Shown: positions 1-9,425, counted from the first letter of the stretch. The stretch: 64,000 bases of DNA from Arthrobacter sp. S41 (GCF_004320535.1 NZ_SIHY01000001.1:1364001-1428000), one strand, 5' to 3'. The notes: generated by a model from the sequence alone, not told the origin. Numbers and translations are program-made.

Positions 1-1179
1 CTGGATCGCGCAGAGCTGCACTACCCAAAGCACATGGGACACACCTCCCGCTACCTGAACGAGTCGGAGACGGCCAAGGCCGCCAACGTCTTTGCTGCTG
101 TGCGTCGCCGAGACATTTTGCTGCACCACCCTTACGATTCTTTCTCCACCAGTGTCCAGGCGTTCTTGGAACAGGCTGCCGCTGACCCTAAGGTCATGGC
201 CATCAAGCAGACCTTGTACCGCACCAGTGGTGATTCACCGATCGTTGATGCCTTGATTGATGCTGCAGAAGCAGGCAAACAGGTTCTGGCATTGGTAGAA
301 ATCAAGGCCCGCTTTGATGAGCAGGCCAACATCAGCTGGGCCAGGAAACTGGAACAGGCTGGCGTGCACGTGGTTTACGGCATTGTCGGGTTGAAGACTC
401 ACTCCAAGCTGTCCTTGGTAGTGCGTCGTGAGGGTGACAAGCTGCGCCGCTACTGCCACATCGGTACCGGTAACTACCACCCACGCACTGCCCGATACTA
501 TGAAGACTTCGGCTTGCTCACCTGTGATGACGCCGTAGGTGAAGACGTTTCAAAGCTGTTCAACCAGCTGTCTGGCTATGCACCACGCTCAACCTACAGC
601 CGCTTGCTCGTTGCCCCTCGTTCGGTGCGCACCGGTTTGCTCACGCATATCGAGAATGAAATCTCCAACGCAAAGTCCGGCATTGACGCCAAGGTAGTCA
701 TCAAGGTCAATTCGATCGTTGATGAAGTCATCATTGACGCTCTGTACCGAGCCAGCCAAGCCGGCGTCAAGGTTGAAGTCATTGTCCGTGGCATCTGTGC
801 ACTGCGCCCCGGAGTGCCTGGACTCAGCGATAATATACAGGTGCGTTCCATCTTGGGCCGCTTCCTTGAGCACAGCCGCGTCTTCATGTTTGCTAACGCC
901 GGAGAGCCACTGGTTTACATCGGTTCTGCAGACATGATGCACCGCAACTTGGACCGCCGAGTTGAGGCCTTGGTGTCTTTGCGCAACCAAGAAGACGTGG
1001 ATGACTTGATCCACCAGCTTGGCCTGTACATGGATGACAAGACCGCTTCATGGCACCTGAACTCTAATGGGGAATGGATTCGCTATTCTCAGGATGAAGA
1101 AGGCAACCCACTGACCGATGTTCAGTTCTGGCTCATCGAAGAGCATGCCCGCCGTCGCAATAGTGGGCGTAACAGCTAG
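1..1179 (+). CDS. ppk1: Polyphosphate kinase 1, C-terminal part (5' end outside window)
   Basis: PPK1 reversibly polymerises the gamma-phosphate of ATP into inorganic polyphosphate. The reading frame is open from base 1, so the gene begins upstream; 392 residues are visible, a bit over half of a usual ~700-residue enzyme. Both phospholipase-D-like catalytic domains are present. The His of the THSK motif (codon 400-402) matches the phosphorylated histidine of E. coli PPK, and the His of FLEHSRVF (codon 871-873) matches the second essential histidine. The conserved [16 protein letters not shown] block lies between them. The stop codon overlaps by one base the GTG start of the next gene, so the two are translationally coupled. 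Family assignment is firm; only the missing N-terminus limits it. Confidence 0.96.
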   Translation: MDRAELHYPKHMGHTSRYLNESETAKAANVFAAVRRRDILLHHPYDSFSTSVQAFLEQAAADPKVMAIKQTLYRTSGDSPIVDALIDAAEAGKQVLALVEIKARFDEQANISWARKLEQAGVHVVYGIVGLKTHSKLSLVVRREGDKLRRYCHIGTGNYHPRTARYYEDFGLLTCDDAVGEDVSKLFNQLSGYAPRSTYSRLLVAPRSVRTGLLTHIENEISNAKSGIDAKVVIKVNSIVDEVIIDALYRASQAGVKVEVIVRGICALRPGVPGLSDNIQVRSILGRFLEHSRVFMFANAGEPLVYIGSADMMHRNLDRRVEALVSLRNQEDVDDLIHQLGLYMDDKTASWHLNSNGEWIRYSQDEEGNPLTDVQFWLIEEHARRRNSGRNS

Positions 1180-2186
1180 TGGCCGAGCTTGAACTGCGCG
1201 ATCCTCATGCCAGAGTTCGTGAAATTATCCGCTCAGTAGATGCCGATGAAATTTCCCTCGGCGACTATGAAATCATCGCTGCGGGCGCGATCCCTTGGCG
1301 GATCCTTGATGGAAAACTTCAGGTTTTGCTCATCCATCGTCCAAAGTATGACGATTGGTCCTGGCCTAAGGGTAAGCTGGATCCGGGTGAGTCCATTGCT
1401 GAATGCGCTATCCGTGAAGTACGTGAGGAAATTGGTCTTCGCATTGCTCTGGGCATTCCGCTCTCGGCGACGGCTTACTCGGTCAAGAACAAGTCAAAAG
1501 TTGTCTATTACTGGGCAGCCAAGACTGATCCACTGACTGTTATTCAGCCCGACGGTGGTGAATGCGATGAGACCAAGTGGATGAGCGTGAAGAAGGCTCG
1601 GGAAATGTTGACCAACCCGACCGATGCACAACCACTGGAAGATTTGGCTAAGGCACATAAGAACGAGACGCTCAACGCCCAACCGGTGTTGATTGTCCGC
1701 CATGCCAAGGCCAAACCACGAGGCAACTGGACCAAAGCGGAAGGTGAACGCCCTTTGGCGGCCACCGGACGACGTCAGGCTCAGGCCGTTTCGCGCATGC
1801 TTGAAGCGTGGCAGCCAGCGTTCATTGCCACCTCGCCGTGGGTTCGTTGCGTTCAGACGCTGGCTCCCTACGCGGCCTTGCACGCAATGAAGATGAGGAA
1901 CGTCAAGGCACTGACCGAACACGCGGCCACACGTCACCCCGAACGTGCCCGCAAGGCGGTGCAGAAGCTTTTTAATAAGTACCGTTCTCAAGCTATTTGT
2001 ACTCACCGACCGGTGTTGCCATTTGTCTTGGAAGTTCTCGCTAAGAACTCCACACCGGAACTGGCCAAGGCCTTACCCACGGTGGATCCTTATCTGGAAC
2101 CCGGATCAATCATCGTGGCCCATCAGGTTGCTGGAGCAAAGCCACGCATGGTGTCCTTTGAAATCCACGTGCCTTACCACGATTAG
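1179..2186 (+). CDS. MutT1-like Nudix hydrolase with C-terminal histidine phosphatase domain
   Basis: This 335-residue two-domain protein has the same architecture as mycobacterial MutT1. Residues ~30-150 are a Nudix domain with a complete Nudix box from G65 to L87 (G-x5-E71 then REVREEIGL). Residues ~168-335 are a histidine phosphatase domain whose RHG motif reads RHA (His175). The family hydrolyses 8-oxo-(d)GTP or diadenosine polyphosphates. The GTG start overlaps the ppk1 stop codon, and the ppk-mutT1 neighbourhood is known from mycobacteria. That link fits a role in nucleotide or polyphosphate housekeeping, but the true substrate cannot be read from sequence. Confidence 0.9.
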   Translation: MAELELRDPHARVREIIRSVDADEISLGDYEIIAAGAIPWRILDGKLQVLLIHRPKYDDWSWPKGKLDPGESIAECAIREVREEIGLRIALGIPLSATAYSVKNKSKVVYYWAAKTDPLTVIQPDGGECDETKWMSVKKAREMLTNPTDAQPLEDLAKAHKNETLNAQPVLIVRHAKAKPRGNWTKAEGERPLAATGRRQAQAVSRMLEAWQPAFIATSPWVRCVQTLAPYAALHAMKMRNVKALTEHAATRHPERARKAVQKLFNKYRSQAICTHRPVLPFVLEVLAKNSTPELAKALPTVDPYLEPGSIIVAHQVAGAKPRMVSFEIHVPYHD

Positions 2187-2197
2187 TCGCTAGCTTC

Positions 2198-2221
2198 GCC
2201 CGGCAATTTTTGCCGGGCTTT
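2198..2221 (+). terminator. Rho-independent terminator after ppk1-mutT1
   Basis: A 9-bp GC-rich stem (2198-2206 with 2210-2218) with a TTT loop is followed by CTTTGCT. It begins 11 bases after the Nudix gene stop. Confidence 0.75.
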
Positions 2222-2321
2222 GCTGTACCCGGATGAAGTACCCAAACCCGTTGCATCTGGCTCCGATTAGGGCTAAGACTGTACTAAGCACTTCACACGC
2301 ATCGGAAAACGAGGTATCCCC

Positions 2322-2645
2322 ATGACTGCCCAGCAGCCAACTGACAAAGTTGTTCACCACGGTCTGCGCCTTGACCATGACGCAAGCCGAGGCCGTTTTT
2401 CGCTCTGGCATGGTTCCACGTTTGTTGGATTCATCGGTTACCACCAAGAAGATGATGTGGTCACCATCCAGCACACCATTGTGAATGAAGAGTTTGGTCG
2501 CCGCGGTTATGCCCGTGCTCTAGTTACTTTGGTTCTGGATCGATTCAGAAATGAAGGGCTGAAGATCATTCCGGAGTGCAGCTACGTGCAGGATTACCTG
2601 CGCCGCTATCCGGAATACAACGACATGGTGGTTCAGCCCGGCTAG
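2322..2645 (+). CDS. Small GNAT-fold N-acetyltransferase (NATD1/YjdJ-like)
   Basis: This 107-residue protein covers a minimal GNAT domain. It has a central beta-hairpin (FVGFIGYHQEDDVVTIQHT), the acetyl-CoA loop region EEFGRRGYARALV (residues ~58-70), and the C-terminal pattern IIPECSYVQDYLRRYPEY typical of the NATD1/YjdJ subfamily. It therefore probably binds acetyl-CoA, but the acceptor is unknown. The ATG start is preceded by an AACGAGGT ribosome-binding region. It stands alone between a terminator and thyA, and looks constitutive and housekeeping. Confidence 0.78.
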   Translation: MTAQQPTDKVVHHGLRLDHDASRGRFSLWHGSTFVGFIGYHQEDDVVTIQHTIVNEEFGRRGYARALVTLVLDRFRNEGLKIIPECSYVQDYLRRYPEYNDMVVQPG

Positions 2646-2731
2646 TTTTGGTCTCTGCCTTTGGGCTCTGCGATGCTTCTCATCCTCGGCGGATGTTCCC
2701 GCCGAGGACATGGTGAACTAAACTTGGGTGC

Positions 2732-3535
2732 GTGAACATCGCGACCCCATACGAAGACCTGCTCAAAGACGTGTTGGAAAACGGCACGTCTAAAGAAGAC
2801 CGCACCGGGACTGGAACTCTTTCCGTCTTTGGTCGCCAGATCCGCTTTGATCTTCAGGATTCTTTCCCGCTAGTCACCACCAAGCGCGTACATTTTAAGT
2901 CCGTTGCAGCTGAACTTCTGTGGTTCCTGCGCGGGGAATCCAATGTGCAGCGGTTGCAGGACAACGGCGTGCGCATCTGGAACGAATGGGCCGATGAAGA
3001 CGGTGAACTCGGCCCGGTATACGGCGTACAGTGGCGCAGCTGGCCAACCCCAGACGGTGGCCACATCGATCAAATCTCTGAACTGGTCGACGCATTACGC
3101 AACAACCCAGACTCCCGCCGGCACATCGTCTCGGCCTGGAACGTCTCGGAAATCAAGAACATGGCGTTGCCTCCTTGCCACGTCTTCTTCCAGTTCTACG
3201 TCGCGGACGGCAAGCTCTCCTGCCAGCTATATCAGCGCAGTGCAGACATGTTCTTGGGCGTTCCCTTTAATATTGCGTCCTACGCGCTACTCACCTGCAT
3301 GCTCGCACAGCAGCTGGATCTTGAACCCGGTGAATTCATTTGGACCGGCGGTGACGTTCACATCTACACCAACCACTTGGAGCAGGTGAAGGAACAGCTG
3401 TCCCGCGATCCTTACCCATACCCAACGTTGAGCTTCAATTCAAAGCCTGAGTCGATTTTCGATTACACGCTTGAAGACTTCAGCATCAACGATTATCAGC
3501 ACCACCCGACGATCAAGGGAAAAGTCGCCGTATGA
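2732..3535 (+). CDS. thyA: Thymidylate synthase
   Basis: ThyA methylates dUMP to dTMP using 5,10-methylene-THF, producing dihydrofolate. The 267-residue protein is close to E. coli ThyA length (264) and recognisably collinear with it. The catalytic cysteine is Cys149 in [10 protein letters not shown], the phosphate-binding arginines lie in RTGTGTLS (residue 24 onward) and [11 protein letters not shown] (127-137), and the folate region [13 protein letters not shown] is intact. The start is GTG ([11 protein letters not shown]), placed by alignment to the family N-terminus. Its stop overlaps folA by 4 bases (ATGA), so the reaction that makes DHF is coupled to the enzyme that reduces it. Confidence 0.98.
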   Translation: MNIATPYEDLLKDVLENGTSKEDRTGTGTLSVFGRQIRFDLQDSFPLVTTKRVHFKSVAAELLWFLRGESNVQRLQDNGVRIWNEWADEDGELGPVYGVQWRSWPTPDGGHIDQISELVDALRNNPDSRRHIVSAWNVSEIKNMALPPCHVFFQFYVADGKLSCQLYQRSADMFLGVPFNIASYALLTCMLAQQLDLEPGEFIWTGGDVHIYTNHLEQVKEQLSRDPYPYPTLSFNSKPESIFDYTLEDFSINDYQHHPTIKGKVAV

Positions 3536-4107
3536 CCCAAGAGTCACGCCACGCGAACCAGCTTGAACCAATGCTCGGCGCTATCTGGGCCCAAGCAAAC
3601 AACGGGATTATTGGTGACCAAGGCTCCATGCCATGGCACGTGCCCGAAGACTTGGCACACTTCAAGCGCGTCACCGCCGGTCATCCGGTCATTATGGGAC
3701 GAGCTACGTGGAATTCATTTCCTGCCAAGTACCGTCCACTGCCAGGGCGCACCAACATTGTCTTAACCTGTCAGGCTGAGGCTCACGAGCAACTTCGCAA
3801 CGAAGGCGCCGTCGTAGCAACTAGCCTCGAAACGGCACTGACTTTGGCCCGTGAGGCCAAGGGCGGAGAAGAAGTCTGGATCATCGGTGGTGGCAAGGTT
3901 TATGCCCAAGCATTGTCCATGCTGGACGTTGCAGTGATTACCAAGCTGGATGTAGATCCGGCAGGTGATACTTCTGCTCCGGTGCTGTCTAAAGACTTTG
4001 TTATGGGAACCAGCGACCCTTCGGTTGAATCGACAGAACCCGAATGGCACGTCTCCTCCAGCGGAACCCGATACCGCTTTGAAACCTGGCTGCGTCAGAA
4101 GGACTAA
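3532..4107 (+). CDS. folA: Dihydrofolate reductase
   Basis: FolA reduces dihydrofolate to tetrahydrofolate with NADPH. The 191-residue protein shows the classic motifs: [29 protein letters not shown] (substrate pocket, with the acidic residue of PEDLAHFK), [12 protein letters not shown], the NADPH-binding stretch PGRTNIVLT, and [13 protein letters not shown]. It has about 13 extra residues before the conserved core, so a later start is possible, but the ATG overlapping the thyA stop (ATGA) favours this one. The thyA-folA pair forms a dTMP/folate cycle operon. Confidence 0.97.
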   Translation: MTQESRHANQLEPMLGAIWAQANNGIIGDQGSMPWHVPEDLAHFKRVTAGHPVIMGRATWNSFPAKYRPLPGRTNIVLTCQAEAHEQLRNEGAVVATSLETALTLAREAKGGEEVWIIGGGKVYAQALSMLDVAVITKLDVDPAGDTSAPVLSKDFVMGTSDPSVESTEPEWHVSSSGTRYRFETWLRQKD

Positions 4108-4114
4108 TACACCC

Positions 4115-4342
4115 ATGAAAAAATACATTGGCGAGCTTAAGGCACACCCCGAGGCGCTCTTCGTCTTGGGCTACATGCTCTTCCCACTCCTGGCGCTTGT
4201 TGTTGCGGTATTGGGATTCTTCATGGTCTTAGGTGGCTACAAGATTCTTGGCCTGATCCTCCTACTGGTGCCGGCACAGATATTCATCTTCGCGGCAGTG
4301 TGGGCGATCAATAATCGCAAGAGAGCACTTGAGGAAAAGTAA
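4115..4342 (+). CDS. Small two-helix membrane protein of unknown function
   Basis: This 75-residue protein starts at an ATG 7 bases after the folA stop. Residues ~15-38 and ~42-63 are two hydrophobic segments separated by a short GGYK turn, with a charged C-terminus (NNRKRALEEK). The predicted form is a small inner-membrane hairpin. Tight spacing to folA implies co-transcription with thyA-folA. I do not recognise a characterised family. Confidence 0.72.
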   Translation: MKKYIGELKAHPEALFVLGYMLFPLLALVVAVLGFFMVLGGYKILGLILLLVPAQIFIFAAVWAINNRKRALEEK

Positions 4343-4358
4343 AACTTTTGCTGTACAC

Positions 4359-4395
4359 AATCACACCTGAACCCTTCTGGGGCTTGGGTGTGATT
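4359..4395 (+). terminator. Probable terminator hairpin after the thyA-folA operon
   Basis: Outer stem AATCACACC (4359-4367) pairs with GGTGTGATT (4387-4395), with an inner GC-rich part, followed by CTGCTTT. The T-tract is weak, so this is only a probable terminator. Confidence 0.5.
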
Positions 4396-4454
4396 CTGCT
4401 TTAACTCCTGTAACGAACCGGGCTCCGTTGGCCAAACGCCCCTACGATGGATAC

Positions 4455-5573
4455 ATGACTTCATCTGTTGGTTTTGTAGGTTACCGTGGCATGGTCGGCT
4501 CCGTGCTGATGCAGCGCATGGTTGACGAGGGCGACTTTGCTCAGATTAATCCGGTGTTTTTCTCGACTTCGAATGCCGGCGGCAACGCCCCAGCATTCGC
4601 TGAAGGAGCCGGGGCCCTAGAGGATGCTTATGACATCCAGACCCTGTCCAAGCTGCCGATTATCGTCACCGCACAGGGTGGGGACTACACCTCCAAAGTC
4701 CACGCTGAGCTTCGTAAGTCCGGCTGGGACGGCCTGTGGATCGATGCAGCCTCGACGCTGCGCATGAATGATGATTCGGTCATCGTTTTGGATCCAGTTA
4801 ACCGCAATGTCATTGACCAGTCCCTAGCCTCTGGCGTCAAGGACTTTGTGGGCGGTAACTGCACCGTTTCTTGCATGCTGATGGGCTTGGGCGGCTTGTT
4901 CAAGAACAACTTGGTTGAGTGGGGCACCGCCATGACCTACCAGGCAGCTTCCGGCGGCGGAGCACGCCACATGCGCGAACTGCTCAACCAGTTCGGTGAC
5001 ATCAACGCGTCGGTAGCTTCTGAACTTGTTGACCCTGCAAGCGCCATCTTGGACATTGACCGCAAGGTTCTTGAAACCCAACGCGGTGGCTTGGACGCTG
5101 CCCAGTTCGGTGTTCCCCTCGGTGGATCCCTCATCCCTTGGATCGACGCGGACTTGGGCAATGGCCAGTCCCGCGAAGAGTGGAAAGCCGGCGCAGAAAC
5201 CAACAAGATTCTGCAGACCTCAGGCGAGAACAACATCATCATGGACGGACTGTGCGTGCGCATCGGTGCGATGCGTTCACACTCGCAGGCACTGACCTTG
5301 AAGCTCAAGGAAGATCTGCCAGTAGCTGAGATCGAATCCTTGCTGGCTGCAGATAACCAGTGGGCCAAGGTTGTTCCTAATGAAAAGGAAGCAACCATGA
5401 ATCAGCTAACCCCAGTGGCTGCTTCAGGTACTTTGGATATCCCTGTGGGACGTATCCGCAAGCTAGAAATGGGTCCAGAGTACATCTCGGCGTTCACCGT
5501 CGGTGACCAGCTGCTCTGGGGAGCTGCTGAGCCCCTACGTCGTATGCTGGCTATCGCTCAAGGCCGTCTCTAA
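4455..5573 (+). CDS. asd: Aspartate-semialdehyde dehydrogenase (E. coli-type)
   Basis: Asd reduces beta-aspartyl phosphate to aspartate semialdehyde, the branch point to lysine/diaminopimelate, threonine and methionine. The 372-residue protein matches the E. coli-type enzyme (367 residues) along its length: [18 protein letters not shown] (NADP-binding), catalytic Cys136 in [24 protein letters not shown], and the C-terminal [10 protein letters not shown]. The ATG at 4455 is chosen because [15 protein letters not shown] aligns with the family N-terminus; an upstream TTG at 4428 would add nine unrelated residues. It is a single gene, ending before a strong bidirectional terminator. Confidence 0.96.
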   Translation: MTSSVGFVGYRGMVGSVLMQRMVDEGDFAQINPVFFSTSNAGGNAPAFAEGAGALEDAYDIQTLSKLPIIVTAQGGDYTSKVHAELRKSGWDGLWIDAASTLRMNDDSVIVLDPVNRNVIDQSLASGVKDFVGGNCTVSCMLMGLGGLFKNNLVEWGTAMTYQAASGGGARHMRELLNQFGDINASVASELVDPASAILDIDRKVLETQRGGLDAAQFGVPLGGSLIPWIDADLGNGQSREEWKAGAETNKILQTSGENNIIMDGLCVRIGAMRSHSQALTLKLKEDLPVAEIESLLAADNQWAKVVPNEKEATMNQLTPVAASGTLDIPVGRIRKLEMGPEYISAFTVGDQLLWGAAEPLRRMLAIAQGRL

Positions 5574-5598
5574 TCCCGAAGTAAAAGACCTCATACAA

Positions 5599-5636
5599 AA
5601 AGCACGGTCCGGAACAATTGTTCCGGACCGTGCTTT
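5599..5636. terminator. Bidirectional terminator between asd and the murB operon
   Basis: This is a perfect 38-bp palindrome (arms 5599-5615 and 5620-5636) flanked by A-rich and T-rich tracts. It sits exactly between two convergent transcription units. Confidence 0.9.
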
Positions 5637-5645
5637 GTTTTGCGT

Positions 5646-6170
5646 CTAGCTGGACCACTGATCACGTAATACCGAGAAGATGACCTGATCGTGCCAGGCT
5701 CCTGCACGCCATTGCGCCTGGCGAATGATTCCCTCTTGGTGGAAGCCAAGCTTCTCAAGACACCTACGTTCAGCAGTGTTCTCCAACGCTGTCGTGGCTT
5801 GGATTCGATGCCGTGGGTAGTGGGCAAACAAGTAATCAATCAACAAGCGCTGCGCCTGCGTACCAAAACCTTGGCCACGGAACGGCTCAAAAATACCAAT
5901 GGCAATTTCCCAGCACGCGGAGGTGTTGGCGCGGCCCCAGTTGGTGATTGTGAACCAATCGACCTTGCCGATGGTGCGCTCCCCCAGACAGATGGCCAAA
6001 GCGCCATCGTTGCTGCCAATGAATTGATCTTGGTCCAGCCTGGTGCGCAGCTTGGTCGTGTCCCAAAACCCGAACCATTGAGCTTCGCCAGCACCCTGAA
6101 CAGATTGAAATTGCTCTTCTAGTAGATCAATACCTTCAGCAGTTAGTTTTCGTAGCGATAGCTCAGCCAT
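5646..6170 (-). CDS. GNAT-family N-acetyltransferase, RimJ/RimL-like
   Basis: This 174-residue protein has the layout of the RimJ/RimL acetyltransferase branch. The N-terminal LSLRKLTAEGIDLLEEQ is followed by a strand-rich core and the acetyl-CoA pyrophosphate loop FEPFRGQGFGTQAQRLLIDYLF (~residues 107-128). The C-terminus, TTALENTAERRCLEKLGFHQEGIIR, contains the usual N-x-x-S/A-x-R/K-x-x-E-K-x-GF signature. It is the last gene of the murB-side minus-strand run, ending 10 bases before the shared terminator. The acceptor (ribosomal protein, small molecule or antibiotic) cannot be told. Confidence 0.85.
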   Translation of the reverse strand: MAELSLRKLTAEGIDLLEEQFQSVQGAGEAQWFGFWDTTKLRTRLDQDQFIGSNDGALAICLGERTIGKVDWFTITNWGRANTSACWEIAIGIFEPFRGQGFGTQAQRLLIDYLFAHYPRHRIQATTALENTAERRCLEKLGFHQEGIIRQAQWRAGAWHDQVIFSVLRDQWSS

Positions 6171-6215
6171 GCCAACACTCCTCGGTAAGGTTTTGATATC
6201 CGTTAGTGCAGTGGC

Positions 6216-7277
6216 TTAGAGCTCAAGACCAATCAGCAACGGTTCATTGACCAACATAATGCCAAAGCGTTCGTTAACACCGGCCTGCACGGCACGCGCA
6301 ATGGCAACGATGTCGTTGGCACTGGCCTCGCCACGGTTGGTGATGGCCAGCGTGTGCTTGGTAGACAGTGAGGCACGCCCCTGAGCCACCGAGAACCCAT
6401 AGGTACCCTCCAAGCCATAGCCCTTGGTGAATCCGGCTTGGTCGATCAGCCAGGCAGCCGACAGCTTTACAAAGCCTTCTTGAGCCACTGGATAGTTTGG
6501 CGCATTCTCCGGCAAGCTCTGCAGTACCGAAGCTTCAACGATGGGGTTGGTGAAGAATGACCCGGTGGAGTGCGAATCAGCATCCTTTGGGTCATAGACC
6601 ATGCCCTTGGACCGGCGTAGCTCAAGAACTCGCTGGCGTACCGACAAGGCATCGGCGCGCTCACCTGGCTCTACATTAAGTTGACGGGCTAGCTCAGCGT
6701 ACCGAATAGGCGCAGACTGGCTATCTCGTTCAAGCAAGAACGCAACTTCGAGCACTACGTAACGTGGGGATCCGTTGTTGCTGGTGCGCTTGATCAGCGA
6801 ATCACGGTAGGCAAACTCAAGTTCTGCATTCTGCATCTTGAGCACCTGGCTGGTCTGCCGATCATAGACTCGCACCCACGCCAGTGACTGAGAAACATCT
6901 GCGCCATAGGCGCCAACGTTCTGTACCGGAGTGGCCCCAGCATTGCCCGGGATGCCAGACAGTGCTTCCAGCCCGCTCAGACCCTGAACTAGGCTGAACT
7001 CCACCGTCGTGTCCCAGCTTTCACCGGCGGCAGCGCGCAACAAAACTTTGCCGTTAGGTTGCTCATCGAGGTGCAAACCGCGGGTGGCAATCTGCACGGC
7101 GACGCCGGCGTAGCCTTCATCGCTGATCACCAAGTTAGAGCCACCGCCAATGAGTAGGACGTTATGGCCTGCGCTGTCGGCGGCAGCAACGGCTTGCGCC
7201 AGTTCGGCTTCGCTGGTGGCGGTAAGCATTTGGTTTGCCGGTCCACCCACGCGGGTGGTAGTCAGATTCTTCAGCAT
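6216..7277 (-). CDS. murB: UDP-N-acetylenolpyruvoylglucosamine reductase
   Basis: MurB is the FAD- and NADPH-dependent enzyme that makes UDP-MurNAc in peptidoglycan synthesis. The 353 residues follow the E. coli-type (type I) enzyme. The FAD-binding half contains NTTRVGG-like LTTTRVGGPA, LLIGGGSNLV (residues ~41-50) and GIPGNAGATPVQNVGAYG. The proton-donor serine lies in STGSFFTNPIVE and the catalytic glutamate in MLVNEPLLIG near the C-terminus. It lies downstream of the MFS gene on the same strand, separated by 53 bases. Confidence 0.95.
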   Translation of the reverse strand: MLKNLTTTRVGGPANQMLTATSEAELAQAVAAADSAGHNVLLIGGGSNLVISDEGYAGVAVQIATRGLHLDEQPNGKVLLRAAAGESWDTTVEFSLVQGLSGLEALSGIPGNAGATPVQNVGAYGADVSQSLAWVRVYDRQTSQVLKMQNAELEFAYRDSLIKRTSNNGSPRYVVLEVAFLLERDSQSAPIRYAELARQLNVEPGERADALSVRQRVLELRRSKGMVYDPKDADSHSTGSFFTNPIVEASVLQSLPENAPNYPVAQEGFVKLSAAWLIDQAGFTKGYGLEGTYGFSVAQGRASLSTKHTLAITNRGEASANDIVAIARAVQAGVNERFGIMLVNEPLLIGLEL

Positions 7278-7330
7278 TGATTCAAGGTACTTTCAGTGTC
7301 GAGGCAATTGCTGCACGCCAAGGCAACAGT

Positions 7331-8533
7331 CTAGTTATCGGTGCGTTTTTCGTCTTGTGGGTATCCGGCAGTGTTTTTGGAAAGCATAAAGGCCAGAACG
7401 ATCAGCAGGGAAATTGAACCCAAGGCTGGCAACAGACCTATCGCCCCTGCCAACAAGCCCAATAGCGGCGGGCCGCCCAAGAAGGCGCCGTAGCCAATGG
7501 TTGATACCACAGCTACTCGGGTTGCCGAATGCAGTGGGTCATCCGATGCTGCGCTCATGGCCAGTGGGAAGGTCAGTGCAGCACCAATGCCCCAGACCAC
7601 CAGCGCGGCAAACGCCAGCGGAAGGTTATGGCCAAAGGCAAAGATCAGAACGCCAACAAAGGCACAGATGGCGCTGGCCCGAATCATGATGACTCGTCCC
7701 AGACGCAAGATCAAGTCACCGGAGAGCAAACGAGTCAGCGTCATGGCGGTGACAAATACACCGTAGCCCACGGCTCCGGTGGCTTCGCTGGTTCCATAAC
7801 CATCTGCCAGGGCAAGAGCTACCCAGTCCCCTGCTGCACCTTCGGCGAGCGCCATGCCCAAGACCAAGATGCCCAGCAGGACGGTTTGTGGTTCTTTCCA
7901 TGCACGCGACAGCGACGGGCCGCTGGAGGTTCTCGGGGTACGGCTGAAATCTTCACCATAGAATCGGGAGCTGTAGAGAACAGTGCCGACAATGATCAGA
8001 CCCATGAGCAGGTAGTGGTACTGCAACGGCAGCCCCATATGGGCTGCTAGCGCGCCGAGGCCTGCGCCAATCACGGTGCCGATGGAGAAGAAGCCATGCA
8101 ACGCCGGCATGATGCTCTTGCCCAGTGCGCGTTCCATCACTGCGCCCTGGACGTTAGAGGCTACATTCCATGAGGCTGATCCGAGCCCCTGGGTGAACAG
8201 GAAGACACCGGTGGCAACGGCACTGCCAAAGACGCCGGTGCTTACGCCAACAAGGATGAGGGAAGCACCGCTGAGGGTGGCGGCAATGCGCATCACGTTG
8301 GCTGCGCCGAGGCGCAGCACCAGTTGACCGGAGACCGAGACGGACAGGAAGGATCCTGCGCTCATGCAGAGCAAGAGCAACCCGACAGTGGCGTGGTCAA
8401 GGTCCAGTGCGTCGCGTACTGCTGGCAGTCGCGATACCAAGGCGGAAATCAGTAGACCGCTGGCCAGGTAGGCGGCCATCAGTGCGTTGCGCCAGTGTAT
8501 TACCGACGGTTGCGCATTACCGGATAGGGGCAT
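7331..8533 (-). CDS. MFS transporter (YbjJ-like branch), probable exporter
   Basis: About 400 residues with twelve hydrophobic segments. The family loop between helices 2 and 3 is visible as GQLVLRLGAANVMRIA, and its second-half counterpart as GDLILRLGRVIMIRA. The N-terminal ISALVSRLPAVRDALDLDHATVGLLLL resembles the YbjJ group of major facilitator proteins. The ATG at 8533 is preferred because it falls 2 bases after the stop of the upstream MaoC gene; an ATG at 8560 would overlap it by 25 bases. Substrate unknown. Confidence 0.85.
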   Translation of the reverse strand: MPLSGNAQPSVIHWRNALMAAYLASGLLISALVSRLPAVRDALDLDHATVGLLLLCMSAGSFLSVSVSGQLVLRLGAANVMRIAATLSGASLILVGVSTGVFGSAVATGVFLFTQGLGSASWNVASNVQGAVMERALGKSIMPALHGFFSIGTVIGAGLGALAAHMGLPLQYHYLLMGLIIVGTVLYSSRFYGEDFSRTPRTSSGPSLSRAWKEPQTVLLGILVLGMALAEGAAGDWVALALADGYGTSEATGAVGYGVFVTAMTLTRLLSGDLILRLGRVIMIRASAICAFVGVLIFAFGHNLPLAFAALVVWGIGAALTFPLAMSAASDDPLHSATRVAVVSTIGYGAFLGGPPLLGLLAGAIGLLPALGSISLLIVLAFMLSKNTAGYPQDEKRTDN

Positions 8534-8535
8534 CT

Positions 8536-8976
8536 TTAGAGCTGCACCACAACTTGGCACTTGAGCAGTACCTTGCTGTCATTGGCAGTAACGGCCAAGT
8601 CGATGCGTGCTGTGCGCTTTTCGTCATCTAGCGCGCCAACTTTGCCTTCAACAAAAATGCTGGTGCCCTCGTAGTCAGCTGGGTTGCTACCCTCTGGGTC
8701 TTCAACTACTACCGGCTTGGTGAAGCGTGTTTGGTAGTCGATGATCGCTCCTGGGTTTCCTACCCATTGTGAGACGAGGTCAACCACTGAACCCATGGTG
8801 AACATGCCGTGAGCAATTACCGATGGAAGTTCTACTTCTTTGGCGAAGCGTTCATTCCAGTGGATCGGGTTGAAGTCTCCGGAGGCCCCGGCATAACGAA
8901 CGAGGTCCGCACGGTTGACCTTGACGGTGTGGGAACCGATGACGGTTCCCTTTTCAAGAGTTTCGAATTCAATCAT
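8536..8976 (-). CDS. MaoC-family (3R)-hydroxyacyl dehydratase, HadB-like
   Basis: This 146-residue hot-dog-fold protein carries the full hydratase-2 motif GASGDFNPIHWNERFAKE (Asp34 and His39 as the catalytic pair) and HGMFTMG. By similarity to mycobacterial HadB it should be the catalytic subunit of a (3R)-hydroxyacyl-thioester dehydratase. It pairs with the upstream HadA-like protein, whose stop is 2 bases from its start. In mycobacteria such pairs serve FAS-II mycolate synthesis. Micrococcaceae are not known to make mycolates, so the in vivo substrate here is open. Confidence 0.86.
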   Translation of the reverse strand: MIEFETLEKGTVIGSHTVKVNRADLVRYAGASGDFNPIHWNERFAKEVELPSVIAHGMFTMGSVVDLVSQWVGNPGAIIDYQTRFTKPVVVEDPEGSNPADYEGTSIFVEGKVGALDDEKRTARIDLAVTANDSKVLLKCQVVVQL

Positions 8977-8978
8977 GC

Positions 8979-9425
8979 TTAGTCCTCAGCTCGTACCAGT
9001 AGCGACGAAACGGTAGTGGCGACCTTTTCGCCAGAGATGCTGGAGATTTCAGCGCGGGTGGTGATCATGGCACCGGCACCCATCTCACGTACCTGATCTA
9101 CATACAGCTCAGCAATCAGCTCATCGCCAGCCACAATCGGACGGTGGTGGGTAAAGCGCTGATCCGCGTGGACAACACGCGAGAAATCAATGCCCGACGC
9201 TGGGTCTGCAATCAGCTGCGCATCGGCACGCTGGGCGACGATGATGGCAAAAGTTGGGGGCGCGACTACATCGCTGTAACCCAGCTTCTGCGCTTCTTCC
9301 ACTTTGAAGTGTGCCGGCGAGGTTGCTTTGGTAGCCGTAGCGAACTCGCGGATCTTTTCGCGTCCTACGTGGTAGGACTCTCCGGCAGGGAAAACGCGCC
9401 CCACCAGGTCGGGATTGATGCCCAT
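8979..9425 (-). CDS. MaoC-like N-terminal-domain protein, HadA-like partner
   Basis: A 148-residue single hot-dog protein of the FAS1/HadA type. MGINPDLVGRVFP, FATATKATSPAHF and VVHADQRFTHHRPIVAGDEL are hallmark blocks. It lacks the catalytic D-x-N-P-x-H motif, as expected for the substrate-holding subunit that heterodimerises with HadB. The two genes are almost contiguous, then MFS and murB follow on the same strand. This maoC-maoC-murB order recurs in actinobacteria. Confidence 0.85.
   Translation of the reverse strand: MGINPDLVGRVFPAGESYHVGREKIREFATATKATSPAHFKVEEAQKLGYSDVVAPPTFAIIVAQRADAQLIADPASGIDFSRVVHADQRFTHHRPIVAGDELIAELYVDQVREMGAGAMITTRAEISSISGEKVATTVSSLLVRAED

Noticed and set aside
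589-1014. 141-residue open frame opposite ppk1
   Set aside because: Antisense shadow of the conserved polyphosphate kinase.
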